Assembly: GCF_003946675.1 (NCBI RefSeq)
Contig: NZ_RHOT01000015.1
Span: forward strand, 1-50,396
Reading direction: 5' to 3'
From: Lapidilactobacillus gannanensis
Lineage (GTDB): Bacteria; Bacillota; Bacilli; Lactobacillales; Lactobacillaceae
Length of the DNA: 50,396 nucleotides
This document shows, in pieces, positions 17,357 to 26,982 of the stretch. A program made the position numbers and the translations under genes. The notes under the pieces are model-generated. The model worked only from the letters and a program-made list of their open reading frames with translations. It ran no database searches and was not told where the DNA came from. Every line of letters begins with the position of its first letter. The first letter of the stretch is position 1.

Positions 17357-17647
17357 ATGTCAAACCATTCAACTGAAAAACGTAATGCCCAAATTGAAGT
17401 ACGAATTGATAATGACATCAAAATTAAAGCCTTAGACCAACTCAAAAACACTGGTTTAACTTTATCTGACTACTTGCGGGCTAGTGTCAGTACCCTTGCT
17501 AGCGAGGGACTGACAAAGGGCTTCGGTGCACCTAGGGCTGAAATACTTGCCAGCATTAATGACGCAATTGACGATTTGGAACACCACAAACAGTTACCGG
17601 CTGCCCATGATCGTCATGAGCTTGAGCAGTTACTAAATGACGATTGA
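17357..17647 (+). CDS. RelB/DinJ-family antitoxin
   Basis: A 96-residue protein starting MSNHSTEKRNAQIEVRID, with the ribbon-helix-helix pattern of RelB/DinJ (NAQIEVRIDNDIKIKALDQLKNTGLTLSDYLRASV) and an acidic C-terminal toxin-binding tail. It would neutralise a YafQ/RelE-type mRNA interferase and repress its own promoter. GAGGTGAG stands upstream of the ATG at 17357; the earlier GTG at 17339 is less likely. TACAAT at 17334-17339 could be the -10. Inverted repeat GTTGA-N6-TCAAC at 17285-17300 is a possible operator. It overlaps the toxin start by 11 bases. Confidence 0.85.
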   Translation: MSNHSTEKRNAQIEVRIDNDIKIKALDQLKNTGLTLSDYLRASVSTLASEGLTKGFGAPRAEILASINDAIDDLEHHKQLPAAHDRHELEQLLNDD

Positions 17648-17935
17648 AATAAAATTAACCTCACAATTTAAAAAGCAATACAAAAAGTGAAAAAAGATCC
17701 TCGCTGGCAGCCGATTTTCAACCGTTCTGTTTCATTTACGGCTGACCAACGCTCTGCTTGGCAATACGTAATTGACTGCTTGATCAATGATCAGCCACTA
17801 CCGAGTTATTTTTACGAGCATCCCCTGATTCTTCCTAAACATGAACAACAGATTAAGCAGCGGCTTGTCAATAAGCAGTTAACTATTCACATCTTAGAAC
17901 TGCACTTTGATGGCCATATGGCAATCATTTACTGA
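17637..17935 (+). pseudogene. YafQ/RelE-like toxin, frameshifted after codon 17
   Basis: The toxin frame starts at 17637 (MTIEIKLTSQFKKQYKK) and hits TGA at 17688. Adding one A to the A5 run at 17682-17686 restores reading as QYKKVKKDPRW and continues to 17935 for a total of 99 residues, the expected toxin size. The C-terminal part keeps a HPL motif and an IHILELHFDGHMAIIY tail like the YafQ catalytic end. The lesion is therefore a single-base loss in a homopolymer; it may be a true inactivating event, a slippage site or a sequencing error. The antitoxin stays intact, a common outcome when a toxin gene decays. Confidence 0.75.
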
Positions 17936-18026
17936 TTTATGGCAAAACAAATAAAGCCATCTATTTGCTGGCAATTGATACCCACAGTAATTTGTTTAGT
18001 TAAAATATTGTCAAAGTCCCGCCAAA

Positions 18027-18067
18027 ACACCCCGTCAGGAATATTCACCTGTCGGGGTGTTTTTTTT
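18027..18067 (+). terminator. Terminator after the toxin-antitoxin pair
   Basis: ACACCCCGTCAGG (18027-18039) pairs with CCTGTCGGGGTGT (18048-18060) and is followed by a T run. It separates the rightward pair from the leftward Wadjet operon and may also end the latter (only four T on that side). Confidence 0.75.
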
Positions 18068-18140
18068 GCGATTGCTGAACAACTAGTACGCGATATTAAT
18101 TTAGTCAGCACCAGTTAACTAGATAATGCCCAGCTTACTT

Positions 18141-18950
18141 CTAATTATTATCAAGCCAGCGCGGAATCAGCTGTTCATACACCGCAATCAGCTGTTCCTG
18201 TTCAACAAATTTTTTGAAGGTAATAATTGATTCCAACTCTGTTTGCAAAACTGGAGTTTGTACGGCCAATCTTTTAGTCCGTTTGGAACTTTGTTTGCCA
18301 AAGCGGACCAGCCAATTGGCAACATTCTGAGGTGTTTGAATAGCCAACAAATCCGCCAGTACTAATTCAGGAACCGCCTGATAAAGACGATCAATAATTC
18401 GAATGCCTTCACTGTCTAAGTCCCCTAAATAGGCCAATCGTAGACCGCGCCGGACCAGTTGCTGCAATAACAACAGATACTTATCGTTAAAGTCATTGCC
18501 AGCTTGATTAATCAAGGGCCAGTCAGGATGGCGATAATGTAGCCAAATAAACACGCCATTATTTTCAATTAAAATTGCCTGTTGCGTTTTGGTTGGATAA
18601 TCAAGCATTGCTGGTACTTGCCATGGATTCAAAGTTAACGGCTGTGGTAAATCCGTTTTAAAAATATTGGCACTGGTAAAAGCCATCCCAATTAATTGCG
18701 CCCCTATTTCTCGTGGCGGCTGATCGACCAAGCAATTCTTGAGTATCCATTGATAATACTGGTAAACTGGCCGGTTCTCCCGAGGGTCATTTAAACTATG
18801 AGCCGTGAGCCCAGCGTCAACAGCTTGTTGCCCGCGTGGAGGTAACAGCTGCCCAGTAGCAATTGCCTGAAATAGTGGCGCCAATTTATCAGCCTCCGCT
18901 GGTGCTGCCTTACCAGTGGCCGCTTCGTATGATTCAACGTAATTCATCAT
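18141..18950 (-). CDS. jetD: Wadjet JetD, Toprim-type nuclease subunit
   Basis: A 269-residue protein. The C-terminal half has the Toprim-like elements of JetD: ILIENNGVF (acidic residue in the first strand) and YLGDLDSEGIRI (DxD pair) about 60 residues later. In Wadjet, JetD cuts circular plasmid DNA after the JetABC motor has extruded it. The N-terminal half is shorter than the N-terminal domain of many JetD proteins as I remember them. The ATG at 18950 overlaps the jetC stop by four bases (ATGA), with no strong ribosome site of its own, so translation is probably coupled. Last gene of the operon. Confidence 0.85.
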   Translation of the reverse strand: MMNYVESYEAATGKAAPAEADKLAPLFQAIATGQLLPPRGQQAVDAGLTAHSLNDPRENRPVYQYYQWILKNCLVDQPPREIGAQLIGMAFTSANIFKTDLPQPLTLNPWQVPAMLDYPTKTQQAILIENNGVFIWLHYRHPDWPLINQAGNDFNDKYLLLLQQLVRRGLRLAYLGDLDSEGIRIIDRLYQAVPELVLADLLAIQTPQNVANWLVRFGKQSSKRTKRLAVQTPVLQTELESIITFKKFVEQEQLIAVYEQLIPRWLDNN

Positions 18951-21900
18951 GATTTCGCCCGTTGCTGCCAAATTAAAGCTGGCCGGACATTATTAGGATG
19001 GAACTTACTATCGGCAACGTATTTGGGCGCAATTACGTCATAAGCCACGTTAGCCACACCATCGGCAAGAATTTTATTCTGAGCGCCACCTGGCATCGTC
19101 GCAATAAAATTAAACCCGAAGTGATCAATTGTTTTCGCAAAAGATTTGGCCGTTTCTGGATCTAATTTATCGGCAAATTCGTCGAACATGACCAGATGGG
19201 GCGCGTCAGTTGCTTGGGAACGATGCAAAATCATTTTCGGAACCAATAATAACGGTAAAACCATTGCTTGTGCTTTTTCAGCACCGGAGCCGCCAGATTG
19301 GACGAATTTATCGTCAACTAATTCAAATTCATTAGGTTTACTCTGACGCCGATGAATTAATATCCGGAATTCTGACCACTGGCGAATATCAAGTAACCGA
19401 TAAGCTTCGGCCATAAATTGCTCATCATCATTAACGATTGCTAAATTACTCGCTAATTTAGTCAGACGTTTTTGCACCTCAGCCAATAATAATGGTCGGT
19501 CTTGATCTTGAACGTGGCGAACCTCATCAATCACCTCTTGGCTAACTGTGACCGGAATCAATTCAACTTTTAATTGGATTCCTTGCTCTTCACGAACACC
19601 ATGGGCTAATATCTCGTTATACCCAGCGATTAAATCGTATTGATCGGCAATTTGACTAGCCGCAGCTTCCACGTAGGCTGCTTGCGCGATGTCGTTGCCT
19701 TGAGTTGTTTGTTGTAATGCTTGATCAACATGCTGAACATCATTTTCTAAAATAGTTTGGGCCTGTTCAATATCGAAAGCAACCACGGTTAAATCAGCCA
19801 CGGCCTTTGAACGTTGTTGCCGCATGGCGCTAGCAATCTCCAAGCGACCCCGCTCCTCAAAAACACTATCCAAGGCGTTCACATCAATACCGGCTTCATT
19901 ATTATTATGAATTAAGCGACCAATGCGATCCGTTAATTCAGCGAAGGGATGATTGCGAATTTCACTGCGGTTTTTATGTGCAAATTCAATTGCTGCCGTT
20001 ATTTCCGGTAATTCAACTGATTCAGGAAAATAAGGTTTTAAGATTTTTAAGTCAGCTTTTGCTTGTTGACTGACGTTCTGTAATTTCGTTTGTAAATCTG
20101 CCAGTTGCTGTTTAGTTGTTGCAATAATGGTTGTTTCAGAAGCACTGTTCGTTTGTAAAGTTGTTTGCTGCGCCAGAAATTTAGCCCGTTCGCCCTGCGC
20201 CGCTTGCAATTTTTCTGGTAACTGCTGATCTACAACCAAGGTAGCTAGTTTTGTTTGTAGTCGGGTCAGTTCCTGATTGGCCTGTGCTGGGATAAAATCA
20301 ACCAGACCTGGTAATTGCAGCTGTTCCTGAATACCGGCCAATTTTTCTTGGCTACTAGCCACTTGATAACTTAGCTCTTTATTGGCCTGTAACTGCTGCT
20401 CACGTTTTTTAATCAGTTGACTGAATTGTTGCGACTGTTGCGTTAATTTTTGCCACAAATCAGGGTGTTTCAGTAAAATTGCTAAATCAGCGTGATTTCT
20501 TAATAAGGTTTGGCGCTGATCTTCTAAGGGTTTAAACTGCTGATTCATTTTGGTGGCACCATTTTTATGGACGGCATCATTATCCTGCAGCAGACCATCA
20601 CGAACTCGGCCCATTAGTGCGCCTTGGGTCCGCTGTTCAATATGACCTTGCATTTGTGCCGACATCTCGCCAACTAATTTCACGTCAGTACTAAGCTGTT
20701 CTTGACGCTGAACTAGCTGTAAGTGTTGCTCCAAATAATGCTGATAATCACGAATATAACGTTTAAAATGTTGCTGATAAACGGTCAAATCAGATTCGGC
20801 AATGGCTTGAATCAAGTCTGATAATCCTTCTGTGTGACTTTCAATCTGCGTTCTTAATGGTCGAATTGCTTCCTGTTCCAACTGCTGCAATTGCTGATCA
20901 GCTGTCGTCTGTTCTGCTTTCAATGCTGTAAAATCGGCTTCTTGTTTGCTTAACTGTCGCTGTAATTCTTGGAAACGTGCTAACTGTTGACTTAACGTGG
21001 TTATTTGTCTGACAACAGATTGCCGCTGTTCTTTGATTACGCTCTGTTCAGCTACTTGCCGTTGTAATTGGGCTACTTCACCTTCCAAGCGGGCAATTTC
21101 TGGTTGTAAAATTGCGAGTTGCCGTTGATACTCACCAAGATTGCGTTGCGCATTTTCTTGCCTTTTAGTTACTTTTTCATGATCCTGATGTAACCGACCG
21201 TAGGGAGTGAAGACCAATTCTTTTAAGCGGTTCAGATTCCGCCAGAAAATTTCGGTTTTTAATTTACTAAGCCGCTTTTGAGCCTCGCCAAGGCGGTTAC
21301 TGACGCCCTTGATTCGATTAACTTCACGCTGAGTACCAGCAACCTTATCAATAATTTGGGTATCGATACCTTCTTGCGCATTTTTCAGAGCCGCTTGGAT
21401 TGGGGCAAAACGAGCATTGCCAGCAGTTAGAATTGGTGAGGCCAATAGCCGATACGTGGTTGCTAGCTGACCTAAATTTTTAGTGTCAGTAAACCCATAG
21501 ACTTTCTCAGCGGCGAACTCTCGGTATGAAGTACCGCGGGTAAACAGATGTAACTGCTCGCCCAGCTGATGATTGGCGGCAATGAATTCGTCTTTAGTTA
21601 AGCTGTGGCCTTGGTCATCAGTTGTGATTACTTGCAGGTCAACTTCAGGATGATCATTAATCATAATGAACCACCAAGTTGGCGTCCGACTCTCACCAAT
21701 CGCTCGGTAAGCACCAATTCCCAAAATAACTTGGCGTAACTGCGATCGTAAACACATATAGCTGTAACCAGTACGAGCCTTCATTGCACCATCACCCCAG
21801 CCGAGCAACATACTGTCAAAAGTTCTCGTATCGCGCGTACTACTATGAGGTGTTGTCACTTGATCTAACTTATCTGTTCCTTTGGCAGGATTAAACGAGG

Positions 21901-22084
21901 GTGTCGCAATTGAACCATCAACTAGCAAAGGAAAGAAACAATTGGCTAACGTCGTTTTGCCTGCGGCATTTTCACCAATCAAGGTTAAATTACCCTTTAG
22001 CGAAGCGTCAATGTCCAAAGTGACATAATTATTAAAATTCCGTAAATGAAAACTGGTTGGCGTTAAAACATTATTTAATGGCAT
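18947..22084 (-). CDS. jetC: Wadjet JetC, MukB/SMC-like ATPase
   Basis: A 1045-residue SMC-like motor. Walker A GENAAGKTT sits at residues 37-45, followed by the ABC head, a long Gln-rich coiled coil (about residues 260-780), then the signature QSGGSGAEKAQAM and Walker B HLVMFDEFADKLD near the C-terminus. JetC, with kleisin JetA and JetB, senses and reels in small circular DNA in Wadjet defence. The ATG at 22084 is chosen because AAGGAG lies nine bases upstream and it overlaps the end of jetB; the frame to 22153 lies inside jetB. No key ATPase residue is missing. Confidence 0.9.
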   Translation of the reverse strand: MPLNNVLTPTSFHLRNFNNYVTLDIDASLKGNLTLIGENAAGKTTLANCFFPLLVDGSIATPSFNPAKGTDKLDQVTTPHSSTRDTRTFDSMLLGWGDGAMKARTGYSYMCLRSQLRQVILGIGAYRAIGESRTPTWWFIMINDHPEVDLQVITTDDQGHSLTKDEFIAANHQLGEQLHLFTRGTSYREFAAEKVYGFTDTKNLGQLATTYRLLASPILTAGNARFAPIQAALKNAQEGIDTQIIDKVAGTQREVNRIKGVSNRLGEAQKRLSKLKTEIFWRNLNRLKELVFTPYGRLHQDHEKVTKRQENAQRNLGEYQRQLAILQPEIARLEGEVAQLQRQVAEQSVIKEQRQSVVRQITTLSQQLARFQELQRQLSKQEADFTALKAEQTTADQQLQQLEQEAIRPLRTQIESHTEGLSDLIQAIAESDLTVYQQHFKRYIRDYQHYLEQHLQLVQRQEQLSTDVKLVGEMSAQMQGHIEQRTQGALMGRVRDGLLQDNDAVHKNGATKMNQQFKPLEDQRQTLLRNHADLAILLKHPDLWQKLTQQSQQFSQLIKKREQQLQANKELSYQVASSQEKLAGIQEQLQLPGLVDFIPAQANQELTRLQTKLATLVVDQQLPEKLQAAQGERAKFLAQQTTLQTNSASETTIIATTKQQLADLQTKLQNVSQQAKADLKILKPYFPESVELPEITAAIEFAHKNRSEIRNHPFAELTDRIGRLIHNNNEAGIDVNALDSVFEERGRLEIASAMRQQRSKAVADLTVVAFDIEQAQTILENDVQHVDQALQQTTQGNDIAQAAYVEAAASQIADQYDLIAGYNEILAHGVREEQGIQLKVELIPVTVSQEVIDEVRHVQDQDRPLLLAEVQKRLTKLASNLAIVNDDEQFMAEAYRLLDIRQWSEFRILIHRRQSKPNEFELVDDKFVQSGGSGAEKAQAMVLPLLLVPKMILHRSQATDAPHLVMFDEFADKLDPETAKSFAKTIDHFGFNFIATMPGGAQNKILADGVANVAYDVIAPKYVADSKFHPNNVRPALIWQQRAKS

Positions 22085-23111
22085 CTGGTTCACGCTCCTT
22101 AGTAGTTGGCACAACGGCCGCAAAGCGTTGTGCAATTGGTGTTGGACTGACAAATTCGTTCTCGAAGGTAACTAAGCTAAACTCCCTTAATGCCTCTTTA
22201 ACAGAACTGGTACTAATCGCAAAATCCGGCAACAATCTGGCTGCAACGAGCTTAATTCGATCGGTCAATTCACGTTCAGGAATGCCGACACCAATGTCCT
22301 GAGCAACAGCTATCGCGACAACTGTCGGTTTAGCTTGGCTGGGACGTCGATTATGATCGAGCAACAAGGCATAGTCATCACCACATTCTAAATCATAACG
22401 ATTTAATTCAGCCCAGGCTGTCGCAATCTCTTTTTTATGGGCCATTAAAGTTGCGAAAAGTTGCGGCATTTCTAGGCGACTTAAATAACGCCGCGTCAAC
22501 AAGGCCTGATTAACTTGTTGAACCTCAGTTAATTCAGCACGATTCTTGACCGCCGTTTCTTGCCGGATAAACACATTGATCATACTCTGGGCGATGAGAT
22601 TAAAATTAGGACTAATATCCCAATAATCTTCAACTTCTTGCTCCTGATCGTTTAAGGTATATTCAGGCAAGTCTGGTACAAATAACTTAAATCGCTCCAC
22701 AAATAGTTGGCTAATCAACTTACGAATCTCTTTCTCATCTAACTCGACCACTTCACTGTGAACCCGCTGAATAATGGTCTGGGTGGCCACGGCCCGGTCG
22801 TCTTGATTACCCTGTAATTCAGGAATATTAAGTACTGCCTTTAAGGTCGCCAATAAGACATGAACTGTTTCGGGCTCGACTAACTCAGCACCAAGCAATA
22901 ACACTAAATTCTCTTGATAATTTTCTGGGGCAATCCCTAGCAAATCTTTTAAATAATGATTGATTCGTTGCTGCACCGCTGTTTTTTTAATCGCACTTAG
23001 CGCTGTACTAATCGCTTGGCTATCACTGCTTTCGGGTAGCGCGCCGCAAACACTTTGATCCAATAAACGATTAATGATGATTTGTTCATCACCATGAAGA
23101 TGGGTTGCCAT
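22071..23111 (-). CDS. jetB: Wadjet JetB, MukE-like subunit
   Basis: A 346-residue protein in the second position of the operon, with the winged-helix-rich character of the MukE-like JetB (DUF4194-type in some Wadjet types). I see no catalytic motif. It would bridge the JetA kleisin and JetC. The ATG at 23111 has AGAGGAGG upstream and starts two bases after jetA stops; it overlaps jetC by 14 bases. The identity rests mainly on operon position, size and neighbours. Confidence 0.8.
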   Translation of the reverse strand: MATHLHGDEQIIINRLLDQSVCGALPESSDSQAISTALSAIKKTAVQQRINHYLKDLLGIAPENYQENLVLLLGAELVEPETVHVLLATLKAVLNIPELQGNQDDRAVATQTIIQRVHSEVVELDEKEIRKLISQLFVERFKLFVPDLPEYTLNDQEQEVEDYWDISPNFNLIAQSMINVFIRQETAVKNRAELTEVQQVNQALLTRRYLSRLEMPQLFATLMAHKKEIATAWAELNRYDLECGDDYALLLDHNRRPSQAKPTVVAIAVAQDIGVGIPERELTDRIKLVAARLLPDFAISTSSVKEALREFSLVTFENEFVSPTPIAQRFAAVVPTTKEREPDAIK

Positions 23112-23113
23112 CA

Positions 23114-24619
23114 CTAATCCTCCTCTGAAAAAGCAAATCTAAAACCACTAGGCAACTGCACACTATATTTTTCGGTCGCACAATGTAGCCAAATTGGCTT
23201 GGCTGGTAAGATTGGTTCCACTTGGGCAATTGGCCGGCCAAAAATGGCAAAGCTTTCGTAATGTTGATAACCAGTTCCACTGTATAAACGGACGATTTCA
23301 TCACGAGCCACCACCGTCTTAAGCTGCAAATCATGAGTCACTTCGCCCTGCAACTGGTCAATCATCAGTAATTCTTGAAACTCAGCTAAACCAGCCGCAC
23401 TATGATCAACAATTTCATCATTAGCAGCCACTTGGGGATTATCGGCTTCTGTGGCTACCTGCCGAATTTGCGTATCAGCCTGATAGATAACTGGCCCCAT
23501 GGTTGTGGCATCTAATAAGTCACTGGCATCTTCCAGCGTGCGATCCTGACCTAAATGCCGAGGAATTTCTTTAGGTATCGTCAGCGTTTGATAGTGCTGC
23601 AACAGCTGATCAATTTCTTGCGTCAGCTGTTTTAAATCCAACGTCTGATCTTGAATATGCTCATATTCGGCACTTAATTGTTCATTAGCCGTTAAAATCG
23701 TTTGTAAAACTAAATAAATTGAATCCTCACTGCTATCAATTGCTGAGGAAGTTGGCGTAAAACTTAATTTTAATGCTTGAATCCGCCGATTCGCATAAGC
23801 CGCGACACCTTCAAATTGCGTCAATAATTTATCTTCAGCACCAATGGCCCGCTCAATGCCTAAGCTATCTTGGCCTTGTTGACTCCGCGCTACCTTCTGG
23901 GGGAAGCCCTCAAGATTGGCTAATTGTCGAATTGCCATGCCTTGCTTCATTAACTTTGAGAAAGCTGGAATTGCTTTATCAACCAGCATTGCCTGCAAAT
24001 GAGCGGCGGCAGCACCACCATGATCAAAAGCCAAGTCATTAACTAGTTCATCAAGATCTTCGTCAACTTTGTGCATCCCCTTCATCACATCAGAATAAGC
24101 CGACAACATGTTTTCAAATAAATTGAACAGCTGCGTATCATTGGTTTCGAGCTGGTCCTGGCTCAATTCTTGCACTAACTGACAGAACTCATCAATTCTA
24201 ATCGTGTTGGCCGTCACCGTATTTTCCGCATCCAAAACTCGTTGCATCATGCTTAGATACTCGATGCCACTACGAGTGATTTTATAAACTGGGGCTTGGG
24301 CCAAATGATAGTTGCCACTTTTCATTCGGGTGCGAACTTTACGCGAAGAAACTTCAATCAACTTGGCACGTTCACCAAGCTCCTTTAAAACATTCTTCAA
24401 AACATCAGGCGACAGCGGTCGTTCCTGGTCATCCTGATCTAAATAATGATCATTATATTGCTGCAAAATAAAATTAACCGTCCGTGCCGAGTCATTAGCA
24501 CTATGATCACCATACAAAATCGTCAACACTTGCCAACCAGCTAGTGGATGGCTTTGACTGCGTCCTAAATTACTTGCTAACAATAAATTCTTAAGATCTG
24601 GTGCCATTTTTGCTACCAT
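23114..24619 (-). CDS. jetA: Wadjet JetA, MukF/kleisin-like subunit
   Basis: A 501-residue protein, first gene of the operon. Its N-terminus looks like a winged helix (residues 1-110), the middle is helical and coiled (about 140-380), and the C-terminus is a small globular region (RFAFSEED). This fits the JetA kleisin role. I cannot assign the Wadjet type (I, II or III) without a profile search. The ATG at 24619 has AAGAGGTG six bases upstream and is preferred to the GTG at 24628. The promoter region contains a large inverted repeat. Confidence 0.82.
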   Translation of the reverse strand: MVAKMAPDLKNLLLASNLGRSQSHPLAGWQVLTILYGDHSANDSARTVNFILQQYNDHYLDQDDQERPLSPDVLKNVLKELGERAKLIEVSSRKVRTRMKSGNYHLAQAPVYKITRSGIEYLSMMQRVLDAENTVTANTIRIDEFCQLVQELSQDQLETNDTQLFNLFENMLSAYSDVMKGMHKVDEDLDELVNDLAFDHGGAAAAHLQAMLVDKAIPAFSKLMKQGMAIRQLANLEGFPQKVARSQQGQDSLGIERAIGAEDKLLTQFEGVAAYANRRIQALKLSFTPTSSAIDSSEDSIYLVLQTILTANEQLSAEYEHIQDQTLDLKQLTQEIDQLLQHYQTLTIPKEIPRHLGQDRTLEDASDLLDATTMGPVIYQADTQIRQVATEADNPQVAANDEIVDHSAAGLAEFQELLMIDQLQGEVTHDLQLKTVVARDEIVRLYSGTGYQHYESFAIFGRPIAQVEPILPAKPIWLHCATEKYSVQLPSGFRFAFSEED

Positions 24620-24634
24620 ACTTCTCACCTCTTA

Positions 24635-24682
24635 AATTATTGATACTACACAATGACAGCTTCAGTATAAGTATCAATTATT
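24635..24682 (-). promoter_or_regulatory. Inverted repeat in the jetA promoter region (candidate operator)
   Basis: AATTATTGATAC (24635-24646) and GTATCAATTATT (24671-24682) are inverted copies matching at 11 of 12 bases, centred about 40 bases before jetA. On the minus strand TATACT (24664-24669) lies between the arms as a possible -10; no good -35 is visible. This is a plausible repressor site or a hairpin in the leader. Confidence 0.45.
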
Positions 24683-24760
24683 AAATTCGCGATCGATTCA
24701 ATAACTACTCTTGTTTAAAGTCTATTATAAATAAAATTTAATCTGCTAGAACACATAAAA

Positions 24761-25156
24761 TCATTTATCAGCGATTGACTCATAAGGAAAATTGCGCTCA
24801 TGTTTGGCTTCAAACTCACGCACATGATCAAAGCGACCGTCACTTGCAAAATGAATCAGCGACACGCCATCAAAAATATAACTAGTTTGTTTTTCTTTCG
24901 CCGCAAATGTCCAAGTGACAATGACTGTCGCGCCAGCATCAATAAAATCGTGAATTGGCCAAGCCGTCACCACCTGAACCTGTTCCTGATGGTTAACCCA
25001 CTGCTGAATTTCAGCAAAGTTGCGATAAACCGGCCCGTAACACTCCTCATAAACACAATCAGTCGTGAAAAAATCGGCTATTTTTTTTAAATCATGATCA
25101 AGCCACATCTGGAAATAATCAGTAATTCTTTGATGCTGTTCCGTTACACTTAGCAT
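24761..25156 (-). CDS. NTF2-like (SnoaL-type) small protein
   Basis: A 131-residue protein of the NTF2/SnoaL fold: helical N-terminus, YFQMWLDHDLKKIADFFTTDCVYEECYGPVYRNFAEI in the usual pattern, and beta strands at the C-terminus. Members are small enzymes or binding proteins of varied role; none can be chosen here. GAGGG stands seven bases before the ATG. It is a single gene upstream of the Wadjet operon in the same direction, with a promoter-like region between them, so probably a separate unit. Confidence 0.75.
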   Translation of the reverse strand: MLSVTEQHQRITDYFQMWLDHDLKKIADFFTTDCVYEECYGPVYRNFAEIQQWVNHQEQVQVVTAWPIHDFIDAGATVIVTWTFAAKEKQTSYIFDGVSLIHFASDGRFDHVREFEAKHERNFPYESIADK

Positions 25157-25409
25157 GATTTTGCCCTCTTATTTAGCAGTTGTTAAAATATGTACTCGTG
25201 AATATCCTACCTTATTTAGCAAGCCAAATACTATACTAAACATTAAAAAACAATCACCAATGTCGATGAATTGAAGCCAAAGATTTGTGGCACGACTGCC
25301 GATTACTTATTAAGTCTCAGCTGTTAACTAATTAGTACACAATAAGCAACAAACCTCATAATATCTATGATACAATCTGGATAGGTACGACTGAAAGGAG
25401 TGAATTAGG

Positions 25410-26530
25410 ATGGTAACACCAATGCGAGTTTCTGTTAGTAATACTGTCATTCAGTGGGCGATTAAAAATGGCGAGAAGTCTGAAACTGAACTAATGAAGA
25501 AGTATGACTTACATGCTTGGGAAAATCCAACTAGCACTCGTGACTATCCCACTTTCAAGCAAATTCAGAATTTCAGTCATGATACCCGAATCCCGTTTAA
25601 TTATTTTTTCAAGCAAACACTTCCTCAAGAAGAGCATACCTTTGCCAAGTTCAGAACCATCAATAACACGAACATCCAACCAAGTAGGCGACTAATTGAA
25701 ACCATTCAAGTAATGGAATCCTATCAAGCCTGGATGAAAGACTTTTTGTTGAATCAAGATAAAGCGATTAAGTTTCAGTTATTAGCCAGTGTTAAAGCAA
25801 CCATGAATGTTGATAAGGTCGCTCAACAAATAATTGAAATCCTTCATCTTGAAAATCTAGCCGCTACTAAATTAACTGATGATGATTTCTTCAATTTACT
25901 ACGTTCGAAACTCAGTAATGCTGGCGTCATGGTCATGCAAAGTGGTATTGTGGGTACCAATACTCATCGACCACTAGATATTAATGAATTTCGAGCTTTT
26001 GTTTTAGTAGATAACGTTATCCCACTTATTTTTATCAATAGCACTGATAGTAAAAAAGCTAAAATATTTTCATTGATTCATGAATTCGTTCATATTTTAC
26101 TTGGTGATAATGAAATCCTTAATGTTTCTCCAGAAACTGAAATTCACCAAGAACGCTGGATCAATCAAATTACTAGCGCCGTGTTAATGCCTCTAAAAGA
26201 AATAAAAGCGGCTCTATCAACAAGCTTAAATCATCAGGCCAATCTGGTTCACTTGTCACAACTATTCCACACTAGTCTAGTAGCAACTGCCATTCGTTTG
26301 AAATTGCTTGGGCAAAAGCCGAGCAAAAAAACCAACTAGAGTTAAAGACAAAATCTAGTGGTGGTAATTTCTATCCTACTGCTATCTCTCGCCTTGATCT
26401 TCGCTTTGCCAATGCTGTCATCAATGATGAGGCTACTGGAAAATTAGCCAGTCCCGAAGCTGCAAGAATGTTAGGCGTATCTCTTAAGACTTACGACGAA
26501 ACCGTCAATAAAATATTAGAATTGGCGTGA
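25410..26530 (+). pseudogene. ImmA/IrrE-family metallopeptidase-type antitoxin/regulator, frameshifted near the C-terminus
   Basis: The protein has a divergent N-terminal region and a zinc peptidase motif HEFVHILLG typical of ImmA/IrrE (COG2856). These proteins often pair with a PIN-like DUF4411 toxin, as here. The uninterrupted frame stops at 26339 (309 residues), but the next frame continues without a break as NQLELKTKSSGGNFYPTAISRLDLRFANAV... to 26530. The switch falls in an A7 run (26325-26331); eight A would give one protein of about 373 residues whose last part ends five bases before the partner gene. AAAGGAG precedes the ATG. The catalytic region is intact, so the shortened form may still act. 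Confidence 0.75.
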
Positions 26531-26534
26531 TTAA

Positions 26535-26958
26535 ATGGAATACCTGTTAGATTCAAATTCATTAATTGATGCCTACAATCGTTGGTATCGACCGCATGTT
26601 TTTGGAAATGTTTGGAATTTTCTCTCCACAAATCCAAAAGTAAAAATGACTTCATTTGTTTTTGAAGAGATTAAATATCCATCTGGGCTAACAAATTGGA
26701 CCAAAGCAAATTTTGTAACTAGTCAAATACATCCTGATCAATCAACCATCCTGACCTATACACAAATTATGGATTGGATCACCAACTGCACCCGCTGGGA
26801 CAGCGCTGGTATTGCCCAATGGCAACGGCCGGGCCACAATGCCTGACCTTGGTACCTTCTCCAAGCGTGAACCAAAAATAAATAGCGTTGCGAGCCAATT
26901 CGGTGTTAGCACATTACCTGTTTATCAACTTCTTGAAGAACTAGAATTTTCAGAATGA
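26535..26958 (+). pseudogene. DUF4411-family PIN-like toxin, internally deleted
   Basis: The start MEYLLDSNSLIDAYNRWYRPHVFGNVW matches the PIN-like DUF4411 N-terminus with its first Asp. The frame ends at 26846 after WDSAGIAQWQRPGHNA. A C-terminus in another frame follows (MPDLGTFSKREPKINSVASQFGVSTLPVYQLLEELEFSE, to 26958). The middle region, which in intact proteins carries ADPWLIA with a second catalytic Asp, is missing, so about 25 codons are lost together with the frame. This makes it a broken toxin. It lies five bases after the frameshifted ImmA-type gene. Confidence 0.7.
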
Positions 26959-26982
26959 AGCCATTCACATCTCCCCTTCCCT

